From contig NZ_CP041191.1 of assembly GCF_006517275.1 (NCBI RefSeq), positions 1,296,501 through 1,360,500 on the forward strand: 64,000 bases of DNA. Direction: 5' to 3'. The stretch is from Labrenzia sp. PHM005. Its GTDB lineage: Bacteria; Pseudomonadota; Alphaproteobacteria; Rhizobiales; Stappiaceae. The notes beneath the pieces are model-generated. The model saw nothing but the letters and a program-made list of their open reading frames with translations, ran no database searches and was not told the origin of the DNA. Positions within the stretch are counted from its first letter, which is position 1; every line of letters starts with the position of its first letter. The translations under genes were made by a program, and so were the position numbers. This document shows, piece after piece, positions 8,540 through 16,753 of this stretch.

Positions 8540-9151
8540 TCAGGCCTCCTTTAGAGTGACTGAGGTGGAGCGGGGAAGGGCTGCGATGGTGTCCTTGCCG
8601 GAAAAGATCAGGTCGACACCGCGCGGGAACTGGGCGTTGTTGGCAATGACCTGATCCCAGAACACTTGCGGCACAGGGCCTGTTGCAAACGCCTGTTTGT
8701 CCTTGATGCCGGGCCCTTCGAGCACAACACCGTCTTTGCCGTCCAGGTTTTGGCCTGTCAGGATGAGTGTCGTGGACGTGTCCGGATACTCGGCCGAGCC
8801 CTGATTGAAGCTTGCAAGCGGCAGCATGTTGGCCGGATCTGCGATTAGGGCAAAGGCTGCCTCGACGGGCTCACTGACAATTGGTGCGCCTGTGTGAAAG
8901 CGGAGAAAGGCCTTCACGCTCTCGGATTGTGCAAGCTGTTTGTCGAGCCAAACAGGTGTGTCATAGTCGAACAGGGTGAGCGCGATCGCGGCAGCTGCCG
9001 GTGTCAGCGGTGCAGGGGGCGTGAGGTTGGTTTGACCAAGTACCTGGAGGGTTCCGGGTCGCGCCATGGCGTTCATAATGGTCCGGAAACACCCCTGTGC
9101 GTCGTGAACCGGATCGGCAAAACCGGCGGCAAGTGCAGCGTTTGCGGTCAT
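8540..9151 (-). CDS. phnH: C-P lyase core subunit PhnH
   Basis: PhnH is the PLP-transferase-fold subunit (without PLP) of the PhnGHIJ core complex. The 203 residues begin with the typical FADPVHDAQGCFRTIMNAMA segment, in which phosphonate operons are highly conserved. Its start codon shares one base with the stop of phnG (TGATG). The C-terminal FPRGVDLIF segment also fits the family. Confidence 0.93.
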   Translation of the reverse strand: MTANAALAAGFADPVHDAQGCFRTIMNAMARPGTLQVLGQTNLTPPAPLTPAAAAIALTLFDYDTPVWLDKQLAQSESVKAFLRFHTGAPIVSEPVEAAFALIADPANMLPLASFNQGSAEYPDTSTTLILTGQNLDGKDGVVLEGPGIKDKQAFATGPVPQVFWDQVIANNAQFPRGVDLIFSGKDTIAALPRSTSVTLKEA

Positions 9152-9624
9152 CAGTTGTCTCCCCGCACCATCGTGAAGAAATTGACCCGCGTTGCCTCGG
9201 TTTCCTCGCGGACGGTGGATTTGCGCTCTGTTTGGCTATTCGAAAGCGGGGCAAGGACGTCTGCCTCGATTTGTGCCCGCGTCTCACCGCGCTGCCAAAG
9301 GGCATCAATGACGGCGGATTGCAGGGCCTTGGTCTTGTCGCGGCCAAGGGCGTAGGCGCTGCCCGTCTCACCGCTGTCCAGGCGGACAACACAGCGGGTG
9401 ACTGTGACCTCGCCAAGGTTGAATGGGCTGCCCGTCCCGCCCATTCGGCCGCGGACCATCACCAGACCGGTTTCCGGTTGTCGCACCAGTTCGTAAGGCG
9501 GCGGCGCCAGGGCGTTGAATTTATCTTGCAAAACATCGGCCGGGGCTTGGGCGAGAATGGCAAGGTTCTTCTGCCGGGCGGCTTGATCGCCAGCAATGGT
9601 GGAAGACGGTGTGGGCTCGGTCAT
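9151..9624 (-). CDS. phnG: C-P lyase core subunit PhnG
   Basis: PhnG, first gene of the C-P lyase operon and a subunit of the PhnGHIJ core. From the ATG at 9624 it is 157 residues, near the 150 of E. coli PhnG. This start has an AAAGG ribosome-binding site 7 bases upstream, whereas the alternative ATG at 9651, adding 9 residues, has none that I can see. The segment ELVRQPETGLVMVRGRMGG matches the family. The PhnF operator lies 70-95 bases upstream. Confidence 0.92.
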   Translation of the reverse strand: MTEPTPSSTIAGDQAARQKNLAILAQAPADVLQDKFNALAPPPYELVRQPETGLVMVRGRMGGTGSPFNLGEVTVTRCVVRLDSGETGSAYALGRDKTKALQSAVIDALWQRGETRAQIEADVLAPLSNSQTERKSTVREETEATRVNFFTMVRGDN

Positions 9625-9694
9625 GAACACGCCTTTGTGTTGGTCGGCCATTTATCGGCAACTAAGGCCGGTGCGTGAGCAGGTTGTAGACTTA

Positions 9695-9718
9695 ATTTGT
9701 CTATTTGTATAGACAAAT
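9695..9718. promoter_or_regulatory. PhnF operator, perfect inverted repeat
   Basis: Two 10-base arms (9695-9704, atttgtctat; 9709-9718, atagacaaat) form a perfect inverted repeat with a 4-base spacer between the divergent phnG and phnF genes. GntR/HutC-type regulators of phosphonate operons bind short dyads of this kind. Its position 3 bases before the first possible phnF start and 70 bases upstream of phnG suits both autoregulation and operon repression. Binding is inferred from location and symmetry. Confidence 0.8.
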
Positions 9719-9721
9719 AAT

Positions 9722-10498
9722 ATGATTGACTCTGAAGTAGCGAAATTTGATGACGGGCGCATGACAGGCCAAACCAAACTCGACCGGGCTGCTGGCATTG
9801 CCGTGTGGCGCCAGATCATGGAGATGCTGAAAGCGGAAATCGCTGGTGGCGCCTATGAAAAGGGCAGCCGCTTGCCGACGGAATCGGAAATTGCGTCCCG
9901 CTTTGGTGTCAACCGGCACACCGTCCGCAGGGCGATCGCGGCGTTGACTGCGGAAGGTCTGTTGCGCGCTGATCAGGGCCGGGGAACTTTCGTGGCCAAT
10001 GCGCCACTCAATTATCCGATCGGTACGCGCACAAGGTTTTCTGAAATCGTCTCAGGCCAGGATCGTGCCCCAAGCGGCCGCTTGATCGGCTCTGAAATTG
10101 AAGATGCCGATGCGCTGCTGGCACAGCATCTGGATGTGCCGTTGGGTACACCATTGATCCGTCTCAAGACCTTACGTGTCGCCGACAGTGTGCCAATGAT
10201 GGTGGGGACCAGTTGGCTTGAGCAGGCAAGAGTTCCCAATCTGGTGGCCGATTACGCGGAATGCGGCACCGTTACCGAAGCTTTGCGCCGTGGCGGCATC
10301 AAAGACTATTGTCGGCGGGAGAGCCGAATTTCTGCGGAACTGGTCGATACCGAAGACGCTCAGCAGCTTGGCATCGCTTTGGGTCAGCCGGTTGTGGTGA
10401 TAGAAAGTGTCAATGTCGATCCCGATGGCCGTCCGCTGCAGTACACCCGTACGCGTGCTGCCGCTGACAGGATCCAACTGGTCGTGAATGGAGAATGA
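9722..10498 (+). CDS. phnF: GntR/HutC-family phosphonate regulator PhnF
   Basis: Regulator of 258 residues, or 245 if it starts at the ATG at 9761. The N-terminal winged helix (LPTESEIASRFGVNRHTVRRAIAAL) is followed by a UTRA ligand-binding domain from about residue 95. It is divergent from phnG and lies directly against the palindromic operator. The first ATG is 3 bases after the operator and has no room for a usual ribosome-binding site. Therefore either the message is leaderless or translation begins at 9761, after a weak GACGGG. Confidence 0.9.
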   Translation: MIDSEVAKFDDGRMTGQTKLDRAAGIAVWRQIMEMLKAEIAGGAYEKGSRLPTESEIASRFGVNRHTVRRAIAALTAEGLLRADQGRGTFVANAPLNYPIGTRTRFSEIVSGQDRAPSGRLIGSEIEDADALLAQHLDVPLGTPLIRLKTLRVADSVPMMVGTSWLEQARVPNLVADYAECGTVTEALRRGGIKDYCRRESRISAELVDTEDAQQLGIALGQPVVVIESVNVDPDGRPLQYTRTRAAADRIQLVVNGE

Positions 10499-10516
10499 CG
10501 CGCGCGGCTGGCTGGA

Positions 10517-11047
10517 TCAAAAGCCCGACCGTTTTCGTATCGTACGCAGTTTGACCAGATAGAGCGGATAAGCTGCCGTCTCTCGAAGACAGGCAAAGAG
10601 CCATTTGTTGAGCGGAGTCTTTCCAACGGACCGGCCAGGTCCAGACCCTGTCGCCGAAAATCCGAGCGTTTGGAAACACAAAACCGCCCGGGGCAGATGA
10701 TACCGGTCAGAGACGATCAGAATATTTTCGAGCTTCTCCTGTCGCAAGATCCGCGCGGAAAAGACAGCGTTCTCCAATGTGTTGCGTGACCGGGTTTCGG
10801 TGCGGATAACGCTTTCTGGAACACCCAAAGTGATCAGCTCGCGTTTCATCACATTAGCTTCTGCAGGGGGATGGTTTCCAAGGCCGCCGCATCCAACGAT
10901 AATTGGCGCAGCACCGGCATGATAGAGCGCAGCGGCGTGTTTGATCCGCCGGAGGAGTGTTGGGCTGGGACGCCCGCCTGTCCAGACGGCAGCTCCGAGC
11001 AAGACAATTGCGTCGGCTGGGGTCTGTGGATTTTGCAACGGTTGCAT
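10517..11047 (-). CDS. YdcF/DUF218 family protein
   Basis: A 176-residue DUF218 (YdcF-like) protein with the family hallmarks AIVLLGAAVW near the N-terminus, EANVMKRELITLGVP, and the T/S-R-N-T motif (ETRSRNTLENA) that precedes VSDRYHLPRA. Such proteins bind nucleotides or act in envelope metabolism, but the reaction is not established. A TTG at 11083 would add 12 residues; neither start has a convincing ribosome-binding site. It converges on phnF with 18 bases between stops. Confidence 0.75.
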   Translation of the reverse strand: MQPLQNPQTPADAIVLLGAAVWTGGRPSPTLLRRIKHAAALYHAGAAPIIVGCGGLGNHPPAEANVMKRELITLGVPESVIRTETRSRNTLENAVFSARILRQEKLENILIVSDRYHLPRAVLCFQTLGFSATGSGPGRSVGKTPLNKWLFACLRETAAYPLYLVKLRTIRKRSGF

Positions 11048-11289
11048 CTTTGTCTGCTTACAGTGGACGCGAACATTGGGCAAATTTGTGTGAGGTCAGT
11101 TTGCTGACTTTCCTTCGTCTCTTAAATCTGAGGGCACTGTTCGGCTCTTGCTCACGAAACCGTGAGGCTCACGAATAGCTCAAGTCTCGGCCTTGGCCTC
11201 GGAAATGTCCTGATCTGCATTATATCCTGCGGTGAAGCGCTGCTGGTGCGGGCGGCGCAAGGTTCTTTCTGACCGATAGGAGGATGTCC

Positions 11290-11775
11290 ATGGCAGCCGA
11301 TTTCTCCCGCCGGACCATTCTTGCAGCTGGCGGCGCGGCGTTGGTGACCGCGGCTTCTGGACTGATTGTTCCGGCGCAAGCGAAGGGTGTTGCGCCAACG
11401 CCATCGATGCGCGGCGGCTCCAACAATTACCGCCCTGGAGCCCCGATCGTGAAACGGATCGGCGGTGGCGGGTTCTGGATGTCCGGCACGGTGCGCCGGG
11501 CCGGAGATGGTGCTCCGCTTGCCGGTCAACGCATTCAGATCTGGGCGCATACAACGGAAGGCCATGAACGGGACTCTCGCAGCCACGGCGCCACGCTAAC
11601 AGATGCTGACGGTGTATTCCGGCTAGAAATGCCGCAGATCGTGCCTGCATTCGGTCAACCTCACGGCCACCTTGCTTATGACAGCGGGGACTTTGAAACC
11701 GTCTTCCTGCGCCCTGTTATGCCCAGTTCAAAGGATACCAGCCTGGAAGCGCATTTTGTCCTTCAGCCGGTCTGA
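11290..11775 (+). CDS. Tat-exported intradiol dioxygenase-like protein
   Basis: A 161-residue protein with a twin-arginine signal (SRRTILAAGG then a hydrophobic stretch ending PAQA), so it is exported folded. The mature part resembles the beta-sandwich of intradiol ring-cleavage dioxygenases (GQRIQIWAH, LTDADGVFRLEMP, QPHGHLAYDS), with His and Tyr residues that could bind iron. It is shorter than true catechol or protocatechuate dioxygenases, so the activity is uncertain. The start at 11290 is fixed by AGGAGG 6 bases upstream. It is followed by a ferric-reductase-like gene. Confidence 0.7.
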   Translation: MAADFSRRTILAAGGAALVTAASGLIVPAQAKGVAPTPSMRGGSNNYRPGAPIVKRIGGGGFWMSGTVRRAGDGAPLAGQRIQIWAHTTEGHERDSRSHGATLTDADGVFRLEMPQIVPAFGQPHGHLAYDSGDFETVFLRPVMPSSKDTSLEAHFVLQPV

Positions 11776-12403
11776 TCAGACTGGCGCCGGTGGCAGCTGG
11801 TTGCGCAGCGCCGTGATCTGGGCGGTTGTTTTGTTGGTTGTCATCGCTCCTCTGGTCGCAGCTGCGATGAGCCCGCTGCTGCAATGGCGGCAACCCGTCT
11901 ATATTTTAGCCGGGTTTGCAGGTGTCATCGCTCTGGCGCTTTTGCTTTTCCAACCTTTGCTGGCAGGCGGATACCTTCCGGGTTTCCCCAGCCTTCGCGG
12001 CCGATCGTTGCACAGATGGGTCGGTGCAGGCTTGGTATTTGCGGTCATCGTTCATGTCACAGGCCTATGGATCACCAGCCCGCCGGATGTGATCGATGTT
12101 CTTCTCTTCAGATCACCGACGCCTTTCTCCCTTTGGGGAGTTGCCGCGATGTGGGCGGTGTTTGCCGCTGCGCTTGTTGCCGCCTTGCGAAAGCGCCTCC
12201 GCATTCGGCCAAAGGTTTGGAGGCGGGTGCATACGGCACTTGCCCTCGTGATTGTTGTCGGCAGCGTGGTGCACGCCTTGTTGATTGAAGGCACGATGGA
12301 GCCGGTTTCCAAGGCGATCCTTTGCGTGCTGGTTCTGCTGGCGACCTTAAAAGCAGTGAATGATTTGAAAATATGGGCACTCTTGCGGCGCAGGCAGGCC
12401 TAA
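11756..12403 (+). CDS. Ferric reductase-like transmembrane protein
   Basis: About 215 residues with six predicted membrane segments and paired histidines (SLHRWVGAGLVFAVIVH; WRRVHTALALVIVVGSVVH), the haem-binding pattern of ferric reductase-like transmembrane domains. The beginning is uncertain: TTG at 11756 has GGAAG 6 bases upstream and overlaps the previous gene by 20 bases, and TTG 11801 or GTG 11813 are alternatives. The ATG at 11672 would add an unlikely N-terminus inside the previous gene. Overlap with the Tat protein suggests an electron-transfer partner. Confidence 0.75.
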   Translation: MSFSRSDQTGAGGSWLRSAVIWAVVLLVVIAPLVAAAMSPLLQWRQPVYILAGFAGVIALALLLFQPLLAGGYLPGFPSLRGRSLHRWVGAGLVFAVIVHVTGLWITSPPDVIDVLLFRSPTPFSLWGVAAMWAVFAAALVAALRKRLRIRPKVWRRVHTALALVIVVGSVVHALLIEGTMEPVSKAILCVLVLLATLKAVNDLKIWALLRRRQA

Positions 12404-12420
12404 CTCTCGTCCCTTTCTTC

Positions 12421-12948
12421 TCAGAGGATCCGGTAGAGGGTGTCGTCTTTCCGGATCACGTGGTGCATCAGCACGGCGCCCATGTGCACGGTGAAGAGGC
12501 CCAACAGGATCCATGCACTCCAGAAATGAATGGCTGAAAAGATCGGCGCGATATCCGGGCTTTTGCCGATAGGGCTCCAAACCTGGATCAGGTTAAACCA
12601 CTTCAGCGGAAATCCATGCGCGTTGGTCGCCAGAAACCCGGAGACCGGCATGATGATCAAAAAGAGATAGAGCAGTCCATGAACCGTGTGGGCGGCGATT
12701 TGTTCGATGGCCGGGCCATCTTGCACCGGCGGTTTTATGATCAGGCGATTGCCCACTCTGACCAGCATCAGCCACAACACCAGAAAGCCGATGCTTTCGT
12801 GAACCAGATAGAAATTGAGAACAACATCTTTCTTGGCAAAGTCGATCATCAAACCAAGTGGCCAGGTAAGCAGCACCAGAATGGCGATGGTCCAATGCAG
12901 CAGCCGTGACGGTGCCGCGTATCGATTGTGTGTGCCAAAGCCTGCCAT
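12421..12948 (-). CDS. Cytochrome b561 family protein
   Basis: A 175-residue four-helix membrane cytochrome b. Histidines for two b-haems are seen at RLLHWTIA, VHESIGF, AAHTVHGLLY and FTVHMGAVLMHH. Such proteins move electrons from quinol to a periplasmic or superoxide acceptor. The start at 12948 has a strong GGAGGGG 5 bases upstream; an upstream in-frame codon at 12978 lacks one. It ends 17 bases from the ferric-reductase-like gene and converges on it, giving a small cluster of membrane redox proteins. Confidence 0.88.
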   Translation of the reverse strand: MAGFGTHNRYAAPSRLLHWTIAILVLLTWPLGLMIDFAKKDVVLNFYLVHESIGFLVLWLMLVRVGNRLIIKPPVQDGPAIEQIAAHTVHGLLYLFLIIMPVSGFLATNAHGFPLKWFNLIQVWSPIGKSPDIAPIFSAIHFWSAWILLGLFTVHMGAVLMHHVIRKDDTLYRIL

Positions 12949-13076
12949 TCCGTCCCCTCCAGCACTAATGCGCGCCAACGTGTCCCTCGGAATAGATGTT
13001 TGCCGGTTCCCAAAAATTTTTCAATCAAAACGGGCGTTGAGAGAAGCCAATTGGGCCGTAATGTCAATCGCGCGCG

Positions 13077-14642
13077 TTAGACCCAGAATTTTGGAACTTC
13101 TTTGGTGGCCTGCCAATAGCCCTTCGCGTGTTGCCACATGGATTGGCTTTGGGCTTCATGCCAGCCGATGGCAAAGCCGATTGCCTGAGCGGCTGCAAGG
13201 GCGTCTTTGCCAGTCACCTTACTGATTTCAGGAAGGCGCTCGGCCATGGCGACATCGTTGAGATAGCCAAAGATGTCTTGCAGCCGTTTCATCCGTTTCA
13301 GCAGCGGTTTCACGCTGGTCTTTGGATAAAGGCATTCGAAAAACTCAATGCCATACCGCATCTTTTTCATCGCCTTGCGCATGTCGTGACGCTCAGGGAT
13401 GGAGAGTTCATCTATGCGTTTTCCGGATCGGTTGACCTTGTTCCATTGTTTCGCGAGCGCCTTTGCCGCGAATATCTCAATCGGTTGAGCCAAAAGTGCA
13501 GTCTGGTCGAAATTTTCCGGATCGAGCCAGCCGCGCCCTTCCGTGTAGGCGGCAAGGTCTAAAAGGAAGGCGTTGACGTCGGCCGATTTCAGATGAGCTA
13601 CCAAAGCCGCCTTGGCGGCGGTGTCCCGGGTGGTGATCAAATCGGTCAGAAGGGCGTCAAAGGAAAGACCCTCTGGGGCTATGCTGGTCAGCGGCTGGAC
13701 AATCTCGTCAATCAGGACATCCAAATCCCGCAAGGCGCCGGCTTCTGCGGCAATTGTACGGGCCAATTGATCAAGTGGAGCCATCGTTTCCGGATTGAGA
13801 GCCGGCCGGAACAGCCGGAAAGCGCTGCGCAGGCGGCGCAATCCGATGCGCAGCTGGTGCGGGCCTTCTGGATCATCGCTGGCCAAGATCGCCAGGCGGT
13901 TTTCTGCAATTTGTGTAAGGCACGAACGGAGCACATCGCGGAATACATGTTCTACAGTTATGCCTTTTTCAAAGACCACAGCTTCAGCGAAATAGGGGAC
14001 TTTTTTGTCGTCCGGGCGGCCTTCCGCAAAGCGGTATCCGCGTTCGGCTTTGCTGAAAGGTGAAAAGCGGAAGGGGACGTCCTTTAAGAGCTGTTTGGCT
14101 GCCTCAAAAAGCGCGGAACTTGGGCCGGATTTCAGCTCCATTTCCAATTCCACCAGCGGATGGCTTTCCGGGCCCGCCAGAATGTTGCCGGTATCGAAGG
14201 CCAATTCGATATGCGTGCCGTCGGCTTCTCGGGTGAGCTGCCGGGTGGTACGTTTCATCACCGTTTCAAAACATTCTGAAACGCCCGCGTCGCCGATGGT
14301 TCTGGTCAGCTTGTCGCGTACATCCGGATCTTCTATCACCGAAAAATCAAGCGCCCGGCCTTGGACTGGATGTTCCGCCTCGATGGGGGAAGACAGGCCT
14401 CCCATCACCCCGGTTCCGAGTTTGGCGGTTTGCAGCCAGCTGCGTCCGGATTTCCGTACTCTGAGTGAGATCTTGGCTTTCCGAAGCGCCTGATCCGGTG
14501 TGTCGAAATAGATGGATTGCAGGGTCTTGGTGACGGCTCTGGAAGCGCTGAAGCCTTCGATCATTCCGGATCGTTTCATGGCATCCTGGGCGGCTGGGTC
14601 CAGTTCGAGCTTAAGCTCGATCTCACGTGCTGATTTGCTCAT
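13077..14642 (-). CDS. CYTH-CHAD domain protein (inorganic triphosphatase type)
   Basis: A 521-residue fusion of an N-terminal CYTH domain (EIELKLEL gives the ExExK signature at residues 7-13, to about residue 200) and a C-terminal CHAD helical domain rich in conserved histidines and basic residues (GPHQLRIGLRRLRSAFRLFR; ERHDMRKAMKKMRYGIEFFE). CYTH enzymes hydrolyse triphosphates such as tripolyphosphate, and CHAD domains bind polyphosphate. It stands alone, with its promoter in the gap before the tRNA gene. Confidence 0.9.
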   Translation of the reverse strand: MSKSAREIELKLELDPAAQDAMKRSGMIEGFSASRAVTKTLQSIYFDTPDQALRKAKISLRVRKSGRSWLQTAKLGTGVMGGLSSPIEAEHPVQGRALDFSVIEDPDVRDKLTRTIGDAGVSECFETVMKRTTRQLTREADGTHIELAFDTGNILAGPESHPLVELEMELKSGPSSALFEAAKQLLKDVPFRFSPFSKAERGYRFAEGRPDDKKVPYFAEAVVFEKGITVEHVFRDVLRSCLTQIAENRLAILASDDPEGPHQLRIGLRRLRSAFRLFRPALNPETMAPLDQLARTIAAEAGALRDLDVLIDEIVQPLTSIAPEGLSFDALLTDLITTRDTAAKAALVAHLKSADVNAFLLDLAAYTEGRGWLDPENFDQTALLAQPIEIFAAKALAKQWNKVNRSGKRIDELSIPERHDMRKAMKKMRYGIEFFECLYPKTSVKPLLKRMKRLQDIFGYLNDVAMAERLPEISKVTGKDALAAAQAIGFAIGWHEAQSQSMWQHAKGYWQATKEVPKFWV

Positions 14643-14955
14643 GAAAAAGACTTAGCCAATCCAATTTCTACTGTCTAGAAAAAGCGCACAATTTGCGCCT
14701 TCCTTCATCTGCAAAGTGTTCCGGATCGAAAACCTAAGCACCTATCCGGTCAGGCAGCGCTCCTTTCGACATCCCGATCCAACAATTGTTACAGGTGTTT
14801 GGGACACCTAAGATCATGAGTAGATACCAGTGAACCGGCTTCCTTCCGGCTGGCGGTAGGAGATGTGCAAGCCAGTGGATATGTAAGCAGTAATAAACGT
14901 CTAACCGCTTGCATCGTTTAAGGTGCAGTGATATTCACCCTCCTCGGTGTCAGTT
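14643..14955. other. Intergenic region between the CYTH-CHAD gene and tRNA-Leu
   Basis: No open reading frame with coding character is seen. It must hold the leftward promoter of the CYTH-CHAD gene and the promoter of the tRNA. A short 6-bp hairpin (aggtgt at 14793-14798, acacct at 14804-14809) and a C/G-rich stretch near 14840 are present, but I cannot assign a function to either. Confidence 0.6.
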
Positions 14956-15040
14956 GCCCCTCTGGCGGAACTGGTAGACGCGCGGGATTCAAAATCCCGT
15001 TCCTTCGGGAGTGCCGGTTCGATTCCGGCGGGGGGCACCA
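14956..15040 (+). tRNA. tRNA-Leu (anticodon CAA)
   Basis: An 85-base gene with encoded CCA end. The acceptor arm pairs GCCCCTC with GGGGGGC (one G-U), and the D-arm has the leucine-type GGCGGAACTGGTAGACGC. The anticodon stem cggga/tcccg encloses ttcaaaa, giving anticodon CAA. A variable arm with tccttcggga and a T-arm with GGTTCGATTCC complete it. The long variable arm agrees with tRNA-Leu. No integrase gene or duplicated 3' end is seen next to it. Confidence 0.96.
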
Positions 15041-15126
15041 CTTAATTCTCTAACCGGCAATATGATTGAAAACTGTGTTCACCTGGACATGGGCAGTGTC
15101 GGTCGTGACAAGTCAATCAAAAGAGA

Positions 15127-16014
15127 TCAGGTGGATAATTGTCCTGATATCTTGTCCACGAACAGTCGGCTTAGTCCTTGTTTCGGGACATTTGGCGGCC
15201 ACACGGCATAAACGCCGACCGGTTCGACGGACCAATCAGGCAAGACCCACTCCATAGAACCGTTTGCCAAGTCTGCTTCCGCTAAAAAATCGGGCACGAC
15301 TGCAAGGCCAGCACCACAATAAGCAAGCCGGTACAATGCATGCGCATCGTTTACCGTAATGTGGCCTTTCGGTCTGACGGTAGTAGGATCAGATCCAGTC
15401 TTCTTAAACTCCGTCTTTCTAGATCGCGCTGGTGCCAGAATGAGCCATTCCCAATCCTCTAGTTGCTCTGGGGCCTTTGGGCTTGGCTTCCGTTCTAGAT
15501 ATTTTTTTGAAGCGACCAAATTGCGGGGCACATCATAAAGCTTCTTGGATATGAGAGAGCTATCCTTGAGCCACCCCATGCGAATAGCAATATCAAACCC
15601 GTCACCAATCAACTCCCGGCGTGTGTCCGAGAAATCCAGCGTCAAATTGACCTTCGGATAGACAGCTGAAAAGGCCGCTATTCTGTCGACGAGCCCGGAT
15701 TGTGCAAGGGTGGCAGGTATCGTGACGCGAAGATCACCTGAGGGCGCTTGTCCAATATTTGACACTGCCTGAAGGCCAGTTTCTGCCGCAGTGATCATGT
15801 CATGTGCCGCAGCAAGAAGCTGTTCGCCATCCGGAGTTAAAGACAGTTTTCGCGTCGAGCGGTAGATCAGTGCGACACCAAGCTGTTTTTCCAGTTCTGA
15901 GACATGGTGGCTCACCACAGATGCAGACAAATTCAATGCCTGTGCAGCCGCTCGGAACGAGCCGTGATCAACTGTCTTGGCAAAGATTGCGATTGCACGA
16001 AGTTGGTCAATCAT
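15127..16014 (-). CDS. LysR family transcriptional regulator
   Basis: A 295-residue LysR protein with the N-terminal winged helix (TVDHGSFRAAAQALNLSASVVSHHV) and a substrate-binding domain from about residue 90. The N-terminal part is close to the CrgA/AaeR-like group. It is divergent from the SnoaL-like gene at 16146, which is the likely target. The 131-base gap contains atcgag at 16057 and again at 16068, one helical turn apart, a possible but unproven binding pattern. Confidence 0.9.
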   Translation of the reverse strand: MIDQLRAIAIFAKTVDHGSFRAAAQALNLSASVVSHHVSELEKQLGVALIYRSTRKLSLTPDGEQLLAAAHDMITAAETGLQAVSNIGQAPSGDLRVTIPATLAQSGLVDRIAAFSAVYPKVNLTLDFSDTRRELIGDGFDIAIRMGWLKDSSLISKKLYDVPRNLVASKKYLERKPSPKAPEQLEDWEWLILAPARSRKTEFKKTGSDPTTVRPKGHITVNDAHALYRLAYCGAGLAVVPDFLAEADLANGSMEWVLPDWSVEPVGVYAVWPPNVPKQGLSRLFVDKISGQLST

Positions 16015-16145
16015 TATTCAACTATTCCAAACACTGAAATCTAATTGGCCAACCTAATCGAGTTTAGATCGAGAATCTATCTTGTGTGACAGGCCGTATG
16101 CCGGTTCGGCTTTTCGGCGGCCAGTTCACGACAAGAGGAAAAACC

Positions 16146-16625
16146 ATGCGTCTCTTCAGATCTTTTTTCGCCGCCATCGCATTGGCAACAATTTCACTGA
16201 GCGGTGCCGCGATGGCCGATGACAAACAGGTCGTGCAAACCCTTTATGACTTTCTAAGCAATCCGGCATCAGAAGAGCATGCCGCCGCTTTCGAGGCCGC
16301 GGCATCTGAGGACTGGGCCAGTCTCGGTGACTATTCCGGCAAAACAAAATCCCGGGATGCGTTTGTCAAACAGGTTGGCGGCTTTGCAAAACTGATCCCA
16401 GACCTCAACTGGTCGGTTGAAGAAATGCTGCAGGACGGCAACCAGATTGCAGTACGCAGCCGCGCGACAGGAACACCGTCAGGCCCATTCTTTGGTGTGG
16501 ATGGGAAAGGCAAGAGTTTCGATATTCTGGCGATCGACATCCATACAGTCGAAAACGGTCAGATTGCCCGGACCTTCCATGTTGAAGATTGGGCGGGAGC
16601 GCTTCGCCAATTGAGCAGCCAATAA
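16146..16625 (+). CDS. Secreted SnoaL-like (ester cyclase family) protein
   Basis: A 159-residue protein with a signal peptide (hydrophobic residues 7-20, cleavage after AMA) and an NTF2-like fold of the SnoaL polyketide-cyclase type: an opening helix, DAFVKQVGGFAKLIPDLNW, then VRSRATGTPSGPFFG and HTVENGQIARTFHVEDW. Family members act on small molecules without a shared reaction. The start at 16146 has AGAGGAAAA upstream; an earlier ATG at 16086 would bury the signal peptide. A 10-bp stem at 16639-16662 follows. Confidence 0.75.
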   Translation: MRLFRSFFAAIALATISLSGAAMADDKQVVQTLYDFLSNPASEEHAAAFEAAASEDWASLGDYSGKTKSRDAFVKQVGGFAKLIPDLNWSVEEMLQDGNQIAVRSRATGTPSGPFFGVDGKGKSFDILAIDIHTVENGQIARTFHVEDWAGALRQLSSQ

Positions 16626-16638
16626 CAGTTTATTGCGG

Positions 16639-16662
16639 CAGAAGGCTCAGAAGAGCCTTCTG
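16639..16662 (+). terminator. Hairpin after the SnoaL-like gene
   Basis: Perfect 10-bp stem, cagaaggctc paired with gagccttctg, around an agaa tetraloop, 14 bases after the stop codon. There is no run of T after it, so intrinsic termination would be weak. Confidence 0.5.
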
Positions 16663-16753
16663 CTCCGTTCGGGTCTCATATTTCCGCGATGATTGAGCGC
16701 GTTCCCCAAAACGTTTGGTGACTTTTCTGACTGCAGAGGCTATGGGGTCTCGC

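Noticed and set aside
14828..14860. GGAAGGA motif on the minus strand suggesting an SRP RNA
   Set aside because: The surrounding bases do not fit the conserved SRP domain IV symmetric loop or allow the long pairing needed.
14956..15126. tRNA-Leu as an integration site
   Set aside because: No integrase, no repeated tRNA end and no foreign genes beside it; the next gene is an ordinary LysR regulator.
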